Shown here: piece by piece, positions 28,375 through 37,211 of the stretch
Numbering within the stretch: the first letter of the stretch is position 1
Layout: every line of letters starts with the position of its first letter
Assembly: GCF_900291975.1 (NCBI RefSeq)
Contig: NZ_OMPN01000001.1
Span: 186,001-250,000, forward strand
From: Agathobaculum massiliense
Lineage (GTDB): Bacteria; Bacillota; Clostridia; Oscillospirales; Butyricicoccaceae
Reading direction: 5' to 3'
Length of the DNA stretch: 64,000 bases
Program-made: the position numbers and the translations under genes
Notes under the pieces: generated by a model
Seen by the model: the letters and a program-made list of their open reading frames with translations, nothing else
Told to the model about the DNA's origin: nothing
Databases searched by the model: none

Positions 28375-30609
28375 CTATCCCTCCTTTTTGTAGCGTTCCT
28401 GCAGTTCGCCGGTGAAATATGGGCTTTCAATCGGCGTTCCCTCAAATTTATGCAGCACGTCCCCTGTGCTGGACTGCAAAATGATCCGCTGCGCGTTTGT
28501 ATCTGATATAAGCTGACGCAGCAGCACGGTATCCTCCATATTCCGTTGTGAGAGTACAATATCCGGTGCGGAATACGACTCGGTTTCAAAGAATGCCGCA
28601 AGCTGTTTTTGCGTAGGACTGTGCAGCACTAAAACATAACCGCCAATCTGCACGCCAAGCTTACCGTCACAGACAGGAAAAACCGTGACCGGCGCGGCGG
28701 CGTCCAACTGCACCGTATCCTCTACGATCTCCGCATCCGCCTCCGCAACCAATTGCAATAACTCTTTGTTGTGCTGCGTCTCTTTGCAGCCGTTCGGAAT
28801 CAAGATTTGTTCGACCGACGTATGCTGCAGCAGTTCAGGTAGATCGCGGGCATGCCCCTTATCCACCGCAGTCAAAACCAGTGTGTCAACCTGCCGGAAG
28901 CCGTTCCACTGCATCCATTCCCGCACGGATGCCGCAGCATTACGATATCCTCCGTCCCCCGCGCAATCGATAAGCGTCATGTTGCCAACAGCGTCGGATA
29001 CAATGATTGCCTGCCCGCTACCACACGGAAGATAGGTCACGGAGTAGTGCTGCCGGTTATAATATGCGCCCGAAGCCGTGATGCCAAACAGCACAAGGCA
29101 GAAAACAGGCAAAACATAGCGCCATTTGATATGAGCGCCTGCAAGCAGCCATGCTAAAATTCCAGCTAAGGACAAAACAAGCGCGGCAATACCAAAGCTG
29201 TCCGCCCAGTTAATCAGGCCGAACGGCAGGCCTGCAATCCAGTTGCAGATATCGAGGATATAGGTCAGCAATGGAGTGATCGCTTTTGCGAACAGCGTTG
29301 CTAAAAATGGGAAGAACACCGATGTCAGGCAAACCAGAAAACCGCCGATAAAACATACGGCAGTCACGCCGACGACCAAAAGATTGCTGAGTAGCGACAG
29401 AACGGAGACATAACCGAAAGCGCTGAGGATAATCGGTGTGGTAAAAATCGTCGCACATACCGTGCAAGAGACCGATCCGACAACTACGGACAGGATGCGG
29501 TACACCATTTTCGGAAAAGGCCGGAACGGCTTCATCATCCGCCGCTGCATTTTGCCGGCCAACAGGATCAGCCCCAGTGTGGCGCTAAATGAAAGCTGCA
29601 AACTGAGACTTGCGATTGCGTAAGGATTGAGGATGAGCAAAAGCGCGAGTGCTAAAAACAGGGAATTCAGACTGCTTGCTTCTTTGCGCAGCAGAAAAGC
29701 GCCGGCCGTGACCAAATACATGACCGCTGCACGGATTACGGACGGGCTCGCTCCGGCGATCGGCACAAATAAAAGGATGAACGGAATCGAAACCAGCGTA
29801 CCGATCCTGCGGCCTAACAACGAGCAAAACGCCACCAAAAAACCGATATGCAGACCGGAAACCGCGACAAGATGGCTCAGTCCAGCGATGCGGAGTGCCA
29901 GAGCATCCGCATCGCTGATCCCAGATTTGTCGCCCAATAAAAGTGCTGTGAGCAGACCCGCCGGCCGCTCCGGAAGTGCGCCCGCAATCGCCTGCTTGCA
30001 GTAGCGGGCAATCCGCTGCGGCAGAAAGCGCGGCGTGTCCCGTTCGGTACCGGTCATCTCAAACCGGACGGGCGTGTCTTCCTCCGTTTGGTTATAAGAG
30101 GACGCAATAAAACAGCGGTTAGATGCCTGATATACCGCACGGTCAAATCCCTCGGCAGTGCCCGGCAAATAAAATCCAACGTTGACCACAATATGATCCC
30201 CTGCATAGAGCGGGGTATCGGTCAGCGGAAGGTAGCAAAAGGTACGGAACGTCTGCTCCACCTCTCCGTTATGGGTGACGGAAAGCAGAGCACGCTGGCT
30301 GTCCTCATAAACGTCTGGATCTTCCAACAAAACAGCCTGGATATCCAGGCTTTGTCCATTCAGATGCCGGATTGGCTCGACAATATACAGGTTATAAATC
30401 GAGAAGCCGCAGAAAGCCAGATGCGCTGCGGCCAGCATGCCAAACAGCGCAAACGCCTTGTTCCGGTAGATGAATATACCGGCGAGCAGCAAAAACACGG
30501 CTAGCAAAAGCAGCGAAACCATCGGACTGGGAGCCCAGTCAAGGCAAACCGCGCAGAAAAGAGCCGCCGCAATTGCCGGCACCAAATAAATCAGCGGACG
30601 CTCCAGCAT
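28375..30609 (-). CDS. comEC: ComEC/Rec2-type DNA uptake channel protein
   Basis: A 744-residue membrane protein thought to pass single-stranded DNA in transformation. It contains an N-terminal membrane pair, the ComEC OB-like region (about 60-200), and the Competence domain of eight or so membrane segments (about 210-480, with SGLHIGFL). The C-terminal beta-lactamase-like domain spans about 520-740. In that last domain the usual HxDxDH-type ligands read LTAVDKGHARD and the later HHG motif is gone, so the nuclease site is probably dead. Starts are TTG 30639 or ATG 30609; I chose ATG 30609 behind GGAAGGGG. Confidence 0.85.
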   Translation of the reverse strand: MLERPLIYLVPAIAAALFCAVCLDWAPSPMVSLLLLAVFLLLAGIFIYRNKAFALFGMLAAAHLAFCGFSIYNLYIVEPIRHLNGQSLDIQAVLLEDPDVYEDSQRALLSVTHNGEVEQTFRTFCYLPLTDTPLYAGDHIVVNVGFYLPGTAEGFDRAVYQASNRCFIASSYNQTEEDTPVRFEMTGTERDTPRFLPQRIARYCKQAIAGALPERPAGLLTALLLGDKSGISDADALALRIAGLSHLVAVSGLHIGFLVAFCSLLGRRIGTLVSIPFILLFVPIAGASPSVIRAAVMYLVTAGAFLLRKEASSLNSLFLALALLLILNPYAIASLSLQLSFSATLGLILLAGKMQRRMMKPFRPFPKMVYRILSVVVGSVSCTVCATIFTTPIILSAFGYVSVLSLLSNLLVVGVTAVCFIGGFLVCLTSVFFPFLATLFAKAITPLLTYILDICNWIAGLPFGLINWADSFGIAALVLSLAGILAWLLAGAHIKWRYVLPVFCLVLFGITASGAYYNRQHYSVTYLPCGSGQAIIVSDAVGNMTLIDCAGDGGYRNAAASVREWMQWNGFRQVDTLVLTAVDKGHARDLPELLQHTSVEQILIPNGCKETQHNKELLQLVAEADAEIVEDTVQLDAAAPVTVFPVCDGKLGVQIGGYVLVLHSPTQKQLAAFFETESYSAPDIVLSQRNMEDTVLLRQLISDTNAQRIILQSSTGDVLHKFEGTPIESPYFTGELQERYKKEG

Positions 30610-30636
30610 AAAAATCCCCTTCCGGCTTTTCTGTTT

Positions 30637-30672
30637 CAAAAAAGAAGTGGCACGGTCGTGCCACTTCTTTGC
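30637..30672 (-). terminator. Intrinsic terminator of the HIT gene
   Basis: Minus strand: AAAGAAGTGGCAC / GTGCCACTTCTTT with a short loop and TTTTTT after it. It lies between the HIT stop and comEC. Confidence 0.9.
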
Positions 30673-30682
30673 AACTGCTGTA

Positions 30683-31021
30683 TCAGCCCGGCGGCCAAGT
30701 CATATCGCGGCCGGAAAGCACATGGAAGTGCAGGTGGAACACGCTTTGCCCTGCCTGTTCTCCGATATTGGATACGATGCGGAAGCTTTCCATGCCCTGT
30801 TCCTTCGCGACTTTTGCGATCACCTCAAAACAGTGGGCAACTACCGCGCTGTTGGAATCATCCACCTCCGCAGCGGAGCGGATGTGCTGCTTGGGAGTCA
30901 CGAGGAAATGCGTCGGCGCCTGGGGATCGATATCATAAAAGGCATAGCACAGCTCGTCCTCATAGACCTTTTTGGAAGGGATATCCCCGGAAATAATTTT
31001 ACAGAACAGACAATCGCTCAT
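30683..31021 (-). CDS. HIT-family nucleotide hydrolase/transferase (Hint type)
   Basis: A 112-residue histidine-triad protein that hydrolyses purine nucleoside phosphoramidates or similar adenylates. The histidine triad is HLHFHVL near residue 100. The N-terminus CLFCKIISGDIPSKKVYED is typical of Hint/HinT proteins. A good AAAGGAGAGG site precedes the ATG. It has its own promoter inside the end of alaS and its own terminator, so it can be expressed separately from alaS. Confidence 0.93.
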   Translation of the reverse strand: MSDCLFCKIISGDIPSKKVYEDELCYAFYDIDPQAPTHFLVTPKQHIRSAAEVDDSNSAVVAHCFEVIAKVAKEQGMESFRIVSNIGEQAGQSVFHLHFHVLSGRDMTWPPG

Positions 31022-31044
31022 GACGACCTCTCCTTTCTGATACC

Positions 31045-31073
31045 AGTATACCGACTTTACAACAGCGCGTCAA
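31045..31073 (-). promoter_or_regulatory. Sigma-A promoter of the HIT gene within the alaS 3' end
   Basis: Minus strand: TTGACG (31068-31073), a 17-bp spacer, TATACT (31045-31050). The alaS stop codon (31057) lies inside the spacer. Confidence 0.7.
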
Positions 31074-33684
31074 CAATGTTATTGACCGCTTCGAGCGCTT
31101 CCTCCAGTTTTTCTGGCTGCTTTCCGCCCGCAGTTGCACTGTCCGGACGCCCGCCGCCGCCGCCGCCAACGATCTTGGCGACTTCCTTGACAATCTTACC
31201 CGCATGCGCTCCCTTTTTGACCGCTTCCGCGCCGCAGACGCACAGCAAGCTTACCTTGCCGTCGTTGACCGAGGACAGTACAGCGACCATGTTCGGCGCT
31301 TTTTCCTTAATACCGTCGCCCATCGTACGCAGCACATCCGCTGAAGCGTCTTCCAGCTTGGTTGCGACCACGTTGACGCCCTTGACATCACGCGATACGT
31401 TGAACAGGTCGACCATCTGCATCGAGGCAAGCTTTCCGTTGAGCTTTTCCAGCTTTTTGGCCATCGTGCGCAGGTCAGCCATGGTCTGTTCTACCTTGGC
31501 CGCCAACTCGTTCGGGGAAGTTTTGAGCGCGGCTGCGGTTTCGTTCAATATATGCTGGCGCTCATTGAGGAAATCCAGCACCGCTCTGCCGGTCACGGCT
31601 TCAATGCGGCGTACACCGGCCGCAACGGAAGCTTCTCCAATAATTTTGAACATACCCGCCTTAGCTGTGTTATCCAAATGCGTACCGCCGCAAAGCTCAA
31701 TCGAATCGCCGGCCTGAACAACACGCACAACCGCGCCATACTTTTCACCGAACAGCGCCATCGCGCCCTTTTTCTTCGCCTCGTCAATGGACATTTCTTC
31801 CGTGACCACCGGATAGCCGGCAAGGATCGCGTCATTGACCAGCGTCTCCACCTGCTGCAGTTCGTCCGCTGTCAATGCCGCGAAATGCGTAAAATCAAAA
31901 CGCAGGTGATCGTTTGCAGTGTAGGAGCCTGCCTGCTCCACATGATCGCCCAGCACCTTGCGAAGCGCTTTTTGGAGCAGATGAGTCGAGGTATGCGCAC
32001 GGCAGATCGCCTGACGGTATTCCGCGTCCACCTTGGCCTCCACCTCGTCGTCCACGGAGAGCGCGCCCTCGGTAACTGTACCGATGTGCATATACTTGCC
32101 GTCCTTGGTCTTCTGCACGTCAGACACGGTCATCACGCCGTTTTTGCCGATTAGTACGCCGTGGTCGCCGATCTGACCGCCCATTTCCGCATAAAACGGC
32201 GTATGATCGAGCACGGCCGTAATCTTTTCGCCCTTTGCCGCCGCTCCGGACGGTTCGCCCTCATTGACGATCGCCAGCACCTTGGCGCTTTCTCCCAGTG
32301 TTTCATAACCGTCAAAACGGGTTTTGATCGCCTTGTCCAAGCCAAGATCCTCGCTCTGCCAGCCAAGGTCGCCCATTTTTTTTCGGTCCTCGCGGGCGCG
32401 CTCGCGCTGCTCGTTCATCAGGCGGTCAAATTCCGCGCGGTCGGTGGTCATCCCCTGTTCTTCCAGAATCTCAAGCGTCAGATCGATCGGGAAGCCATAG
32501 GTGTCATAAAGCTGGAATGCGTCCGCTGCGGGCAATTCCTTGCTGTTTGCCGCCGCAATGCGTTCGTTCAGAATAGACAGGCCGCTGTCAATGGTTTTGT
32601 TGAAGCTTGCCTCCTCGTTTTCAATTACCTTGTGGATATATTTCTGTTTTTCGACCAACTCCGAATAAGCGCCGCCGGATTCCTCAATAACAGTGGTCGC
32701 CACCTCGGACAGGAACGGCCGGTCGATACCGAGCAGCTTGCCATGGCGCGCTGCCCGCCGCAGCAGGCGCCGCAGCACATAGCCGCGCCCCTCGTTGGAG
32801 GGGATAACACCGTCGCAGATCATCATAACGGTCGAGCGAATATGGTCGGTGACCACACGGAGGGAAATATCAGTTTTCTCGCTTTCCCCATAATGCTTCC
32901 CAGCGATCTCGGATACCTTATTGGTGATATTCCGCACGGTATCCACGTCAAACAGGGAACCTACCCCCTGCACCACGCAAGCCAAGCGTTCCAGCCCCAT
33001 GCCGGTATCGATATTCTTCTGCTTTAATTCGGTGTAATTCCCCTGTCCGTCATTATCGAACTGGGAAAATACATTGTTCCAAACCTCCATATACCGGTCG
33101 CAGTCACAGCCGACCGTGCAGCCGGGCTTGCCGCAGCCGAACTCTGGTCCGCGGTCGTAGTAGATTTCCGAGCAGGGACCGCACGGGCCGGAGCCATGCT
33201 CCCAGAAATTGTCTTCCTTGCCGAAGCGGAAAATCCGCTCCACCGGAATGCCGATATCCTTGTTCCAGATTTCAAACGCCTCGTCATCATCCACATAGAT
33301 GGACGGATACAAAAGCTCCGGATCAATGCCGACCCACTCCGGACTGGTCAGGAATTCCCAGCTCCAGGCAATCGCTTCTTTTTTGAAATAATCGCCAAAA
33401 GAGAAATTGCCTAACATTTCAAAAAACGTGCCGTGCCGCGCAGTCTTGCCGACGTTCTCAATATCGCCTGTTCGAATGCACTTCTGGCAGGTCGTCACAC
33501 GATGGCGCGGCGGCTCCTGCTCGCCGGTAAAAAAGGGCTTCATCGGCGCCATACCGGAATTGATCAGCAGAAGCGACGGGTCGTTCTGCGGAATGAGCGA
33601 AAAGCTCGGCAAGCGCAGATGTCCCTTGGTTTCAAAAAACTTCAGATACATTTCGCGCAGCTCGTTCAAGCCTCTGTACTGCAT
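31057..33684 (-). CDS. alaS: Alanyl-tRNA synthetase
   Basis: Charges tRNA-Ala. The 875 residues show the N-terminal class II core (RLPSFSLIPQNDPSLLLINSG, GTFFEMLGNFSFGDYFK), the tRNA-binding middle, the editing domain with HTSTHLLQKALR and the CGGTH zinc motif, and the C-terminal glycine-rich domain (KIVGGGGGGRPDSATAGG). The ATG ending at 33684 has GGAGGA upstream. A T-box leader controls it, so uncharged tRNA-Ala should raise expression. Confidence 0.97.
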   Translation of the reverse strand: MQYRGLNELREMYLKFFETKGHLRLPSFSLIPQNDPSLLLINSGMAPMKPFFTGEQEPPRHRVTTCQKCIRTGDIENVGKTARHGTFFEMLGNFSFGDYFKKEAIAWSWEFLTSPEWVGIDPELLYPSIYVDDDEAFEIWNKDIGIPVERIFRFGKEDNFWEHGSGPCGPCSEIYYDRGPEFGCGKPGCTVGCDCDRYMEVWNNVFSQFDNDGQGNYTELKQKNIDTGMGLERLACVVQGVGSLFDVDTVRNITNKVSEIAGKHYGESEKTDISLRVVTDHIRSTVMMICDGVIPSNEGRGYVLRRLLRRAARHGKLLGIDRPFLSEVATTVIEESGGAYSELVEKQKYIHKVIENEEASFNKTIDSGLSILNERIAAANSKELPAADAFQLYDTYGFPIDLTLEILEEQGMTTDRAEFDRLMNEQRERAREDRKKMGDLGWQSEDLGLDKAIKTRFDGYETLGESAKVLAIVNEGEPSGAAAKGEKITAVLDHTPFYAEMGGQIGDHGVLIGKNGVMTVSDVQKTKDGKYMHIGTVTEGALSVDDEVEAKVDAEYRQAICRAHTSTHLLQKALRKVLGDHVEQAGSYTANDHLRFDFTHFAALTADELQQVETLVNDAILAGYPVVTEEMSIDEAKKKGAMALFGEKYGAVVRVVQAGDSIELCGGTHLDNTAKAGMFKIIGEASVAAGVRRIEAVTGRAVLDFLNERQHILNETAAALKTSPNELAAKVEQTMADLRTMAKKLEKLNGKLASMQMVDLFNVSRDVKGVNVVATKLEDASADVLRTMGDGIKEKAPNMVAVLSSVNDGKVSLLCVCGAEAVKKGAHAGKIVKEVAKIVGGGGGGRPDSATAGGKQPEKLEEALEAVNNIVDALL

Positions 33685-33715
33685 AACATTTATCCTCCAA
33701 AATTTAATATGACAA

Positions 33716-33949
33716 ATAAAAAAAGCCTCCGCCCAATCCTGTCAGGGGCGAAAGCATGCTTCCACGGTACCACCCTGATCTGCGCTGTAAAACGCATCTC
33801 AGCGGTTCGATATCGGGAACCTGACCGGCCTGTTTTTTACAGGCTGCTCGGAAGTGGCCGTTTTCCGGACTGAACAAGGGGTTGCACCAGATCCCTCTCT
33901 CTTTGGATCACTCCGTTGGAAAACTCGTTTCGTCATCGCATTTTCTATC
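33716..33949 (-). promoter_or_regulatory. T-box leader of alaS
   Basis: The T-box core AGGGTGGTACCGTGGAAGC is read on the minus strand near 33760-33778, followed by the terminator stem (GCCTCCGCCC with the matching part upstream) and TTTTTTT. The leader is about 230 bases, long enough for stem I. I did not resolve the specifier codon; alanine is expected from the gene. Confidence 0.9.
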
Positions 33950-33955
33950 GCGTAT

Positions 33956-33984
33956 ATTATACCGCTTTCCCAGCCTAATGTCAA
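33956..33984 (-). promoter_or_regulatory. Consensus sigma-A promoter of the alaS T-box transcript
   Basis: Minus strand: TTGACA (33979-33984), a 17-bp spacer and TATAAT (33956-33961), a perfect match to the consensus. Confidence 0.92.
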
Positions 33985-34135
33985 CAAAAACCGCCAAAGC
34001 TGACGACCTATAGGGGCATTTATTAAAGCAACAACACTCCCCCAAAAAATTTGCGATGCAACCGCCAGTTGCCATATAGTTGTAGCCAAAAACAATAATT
34101 TCCGGTATACTCTTGATTGAAAAGAGGTGTTTTCT

Positions 34136-34828
34136 ATGACAGTGGGAGAAAGGATCAAAGCCTGCAGGCAAAATACGGGAATGTCACAGGAGAAGGTCGC
34201 TGATCTGATCGGCGTAAGCCGTCAGGCCGTCACCAAATGGGAAGCAGACCAGTCAGCCCCTAACACAGAGAACCTGTTCAAATTAGCAGAGCTATTCGGC
34301 ACAACAGTCGATATGCTGCTCGATACAGGAAATGCTGCCAATTCATCTGCTGTTGAACAGTTTTATACTCTTTTCAGGATGGAAGACGAGAGGAAACGAG
34401 CAGACAAAAGGAAGAGACGGAAAGAGAACCTGGTTTCGGCCTTGATCGTTGTCTGCGCGTATCTCACGGTCTATCTGATTGGCCGTTTAATCTGGTGCGA
34501 CCGGTCCAATGTCAGCCTGCTTGGTTGGCTGGTATCTGCAAAACTATCCGGAAGCAATAGTTACCTTTATGGCTGGCTGCTCAGCAGCAATCTGTTCTGG
34601 ATTGCAATGGCAATTTCTGCTGTCCCTTCTCTTTTCGGCAAGCATCGGTTTTCATTTGTCACGCTGATTGCCTTTGCACTCGGTTTGCTCGCCGGCATTG
34701 TGTTTGGCCCTAATCCTGCGGGAGCGCCGTATGGACACGGCCATTACGGCTGGGCGATTTGGGGCGGTATCTATCTGCTATCCATTATTATTGGAATTGT
34801 GGCAGAACTGTACAATCGTAAAAAATAA
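34136..34828 (+). CDS. XRE-family regulator with a C-terminal membrane domain
   Basis: A 230-residue protein. Residues 1-60 form an XRE helix-turn-helix (GERIKACRQNTGMSQEKVADL, IGVSRQAVTKWEADQSAP, NLFKLAELFGTTVDMLL). A basic linker (KRADKRKRRKEN) leads to four hydrophobic segments, the last ending IIIGIVAELYNRKK. Membrane-bound XRE proteins of this shape are thought to couple an envelope signal to gene control; the ligand is not known. I chose ATG 34136, six bases after GAGGTG, over an in-frame GTG at 34127. It points toward the SLH gene's end, and no divergent partner is obvious. Confidence 0.8.
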   Translation: MTVGERIKACRQNTGMSQEKVADLIGVSRQAVTKWEADQSAPNTENLFKLAELFGTTVDMLLDTGNAANSSAVEQFYTLFRMEDERKRADKRKRRKENLVSALIVVCAYLTVYLIGRLIWCDRSNVSLLGWLVSAKLSGSNSYLYGWLLSSNLFWIAMAISAVPSLFGKHRFSFVTLIAFALGLLAGIVFGPNPAGAPYGHGHYGWAIWGGIYLLSIIIGIVAELYNRKK

Positions 34829-34838
34829 CCGTCTATCG

Positions 34839-34872
34839 GAAAAGGCTCCGCCAATGTGGCGGAGCCTTTTTA
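34839..34872. terminator. Terminator shared by the XRE gene and the SLH operon
   Basis: The strong stem AAAAGGCTCCGCC / GGCGGAGCCTTTTT with a 5-base AATGT loop has T-runs on both strands. It follows the XRE stop (+) and the SLH stop (-). Confidence 0.85.
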
Positions 34873-34925
34873 TCCAGCTTTGAAACGGGATGCTAACCGG
34901 CTATAAAGTGATGACCTTTAGCCTC

Positions 34926-37193
34926 CTAAGATGCGATAATCATGCGGATTTTCCCGCCATCCTCCGCATTTTTATTTGCGTACAGGCGGAAATTCGTATA
35001 ATTGCCTTTTGCATTTTGCAGGGAAATAAATTCCCTGCGGTCGGATACATAAACACCGATATCATCCGTCAGATTGTAATACCCGTCCCTGGTCCGAACG
35101 CCGGTAGCCCCGTCAAACGCGGAAACCGATACCGTATCGACCAGTTTGAGCGGAAGCGTTGAGAACGAGCGGTTCACAGCGCTGCTCCCGTTTTTATACC
35201 CCTTTGGTATGCCGATCGCACTCCCGTTCAAGCCGCCCGGCAGAGCGTCTACCCGATATTCCTCGGATACGGTTTTTGAGCCGTCCCAATACTTGATACC
35301 GGCATAGTATTCCTTGTTGTCATCCTCGCCGCGGCTGGAGCCGGAGCCGATACCATAAATCCAGCTATCGCCGGTTACGTCGCCTAAAATAATGTTGGTT
35401 ACAGTACCCGCGTTGTCGATCACCGTATAACGGATCTGACTGGACGACACCGAAGCCAGATCGATATCCGACTGGGCGATTGCTGACAAGGGCGCGCCCG
35501 GCGCAACCTCTTCATAAATCCGAACCTTGGGCGATACCACGGAATTTCCGATCTTGCCATCTGCAATCGACCAGTTTCCGGATACCCTGCCGGTAAGCGC
35601 TCTTTTTGTCAGATACGCCGAACCGTTAGAGGACTGTCCGACCGAAACCAAGCGGCCCATCAGTTCGTCCAGGCTCTCCGCTTCGGCCTGGATATGCAGG
35701 GTCAACCCATTGGTCAGTACGACCGTCACCTTTTTCCCATCTACTGCGGTAACGATCCCCTGCATGTCCGCGCTGACCATGTTTTTCGGATAGGCGGCGA
35801 TGACATCGCCCGCTTCGCTGAACAGCAGCGTGATATAATCCTTGAGCTTGATATCCTCGAACGAGGCAGCCGCGCGGTCGGAGATCGAATAGGACTGCCC
35901 GCCGAACAGCTCTACCGTCTGTGGATAGGCGAAAGACGGCTCGCCCTTAGTGTAGCATCCGCTGATCTTGGCATCCGAAACGACCGCCTGGCGATTTGCG
36001 GGATCGAGCGTAACCACATCGTATTTTTTAATCCTGGAGCGGTCGATCACCGCGCCGTTCTTGATGATCTGATATCCCTCCGGAATATTGACGGAGGTCG
36101 CAAGGCCGTAAACGAAAGAGGTGTCGCTGGACGAGGTCGCGGACGGCAGGACCGCCATCAGCTGCAGCGCGCCATACTCGTCGTAGTAGAGCGTCAGGGT
36201 GTCGCCATGTTGAATCCCCGCCCACATATTTGAAAACTTATCCAGCTTTTTCTCCCGTGCAACATAGAGATCTGTGTCTCGGTTGGGGCGGAGGGTCTGC
36301 GTGCTGGTCGAGATACTGTCGGCCGCCGCGCTCGTTACAGTGTAGCTCTCGATCTTATTATTGTTGGGAACGACGCCTACCGCGACCTTATCCCCTTCCT
36401 TGCCGATCACGATCGTTCCGTAAACGCCGATCAGGCTTTTGTCCAGCGTACCCGCGGTCTTGCGCGGGGACTCATTCAGAGAGCCGTTTTCATAGAAAAT
36501 CGCTTCATTGGGTGCCAGCGAGGAATCCGTTTCGCTGGTCGCCAGCAAAATACAGTTTTCAATGGTAGAAGAGGATATCTTATTCAGCAGCATGCCGGAG
36601 TTATCGCCTTTCAGTTCTGTCCCCAGCGTATTGAGTAGCAGGGTCGCCGCATCGCCGCGCTTCACGGCCGCTGTGGCGTTGGTAAGCGATACGTTTTCCG
36701 TCAGGCCGAGGGACTGCGCGCGGGCGATATAGTCCGCCGGCCAAAACGGGCCGATGTCGGCCTCCGTATAGCCCAGCATACGCAGCAGCATGGTGCAGAC
36801 TTCTCCGAAGTTAACAGTCTTGTCCGGACCAAAGGTGCCGTCCGCATAGCCGCGGATAATGGAGTATTCTTTCAGATCAGGATGGCGCACTGCGGCATTG
36901 ATATATTGCGCGGCCCAATGTGAGCTTTTAACGTCCGGAAAGATCGTATAGCTGCCATAGGCGCTTACATCGGAAACGCCCAGCGCGGTCACCGCCAGCT
37001 TACAGAACTGCGCTCTTGTCAGCGCGCTATTTGGATCAAACCGGTTTCCCCCCACCCCCTGCATGATCCCTAACGCGTCCAAGACGGAGACGGTCTGCGA
37101 AAGCTTGCTGTCCGTGATGTCGGTAAACGATGCCGAAGCAGGGGTGATCGCAAAAAGAAATGCCAGACACAGGCTGAGTAATCTTTTTTTCAT
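34926..37193 (-). CDS. Secreted SLH-domain protein of the MacAB-like operon
   Basis: A 755-residue exported protein. The signal peptide is residues 1-21 (MKKRLLSLCLAFLFAITPASA). Three SLH repeats (about 22-200) follow, with the typical DITDSKLSQTVSVLDALGIM, FDPNSALTRAQFCKLAV, and FGPDKTVNFGEVCTMLLRMLGY. These bind secondary cell-wall polymer. The remaining 550 residues (beta-rich, with several YVA-DG patterns) show no domain I can name. It is the fourth gene of the operon, 18 bases after the permease, and may be an envelope-fixed partner or cargo. Confidence 0.85.
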   Translation of the reverse strand: MKKRLLSLCLAFLFAITPASASFTDITDSKLSQTVSVLDALGIMQGVGGNRFDPNSALTRAQFCKLAVTALGVSDVSAYGSYTIFPDVKSSHWAAQYINAAVRHPDLKEYSIIRGYADGTFGPDKTVNFGEVCTMLLRMLGYTEADIGPFWPADYIARAQSLGLTENVSLTNATAAVKRGDAATLLLNTLGTELKGDNSGMLLNKISSSTIENCILLATSETDSSLAPNEAIFYENGSLNESPRKTAGTLDKSLIGVYGTIVIGKEGDKVAVGVVPNNNKIESYTVTSAAADSISTSTQTLRPNRDTDLYVAREKKLDKFSNMWAGIQHGDTLTLYYDEYGALQLMAVLPSATSSSDTSFVYGLATSVNIPEGYQIIKNGAVIDRSRIKKYDVVTLDPANRQAVVSDAKISGCYTKGEPSFAYPQTVELFGGQSYSISDRAAASFEDIKLKDYITLLFSEAGDVIAAYPKNMVSADMQGIVTAVDGKKVTVVLTNGLTLHIQAEAESLDELMGRLVSVGQSSNGSAYLTKRALTGRVSGNWSIADGKIGNSVVSPKVRIYEEVAPGAPLSAIAQSDIDLASVSSSQIRYTVIDNAGTVTNIILGDVTGDSWIYGIGSGSSRGEDDNKEYYAGIKYWDGSKTVSEEYRVDALPGGLNGSAIGIPKGYKNGSSAVNRSFSTLPLKLVDTVSVSAFDGATGVRTRDGYYNLTDDIGVYVSDRREFISLQNAKGNYTNFRLYANKNAEDGGKIRMIIAS

Positions 37194-37211
37194 TCCTACC
37201 TTTTCCTTTCT

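Noticed and set aside
30647-31717. Long plus-strand frame over HIT and alaS
   Set aside because: It is antisense to two recognised genes and starts in their terminator.
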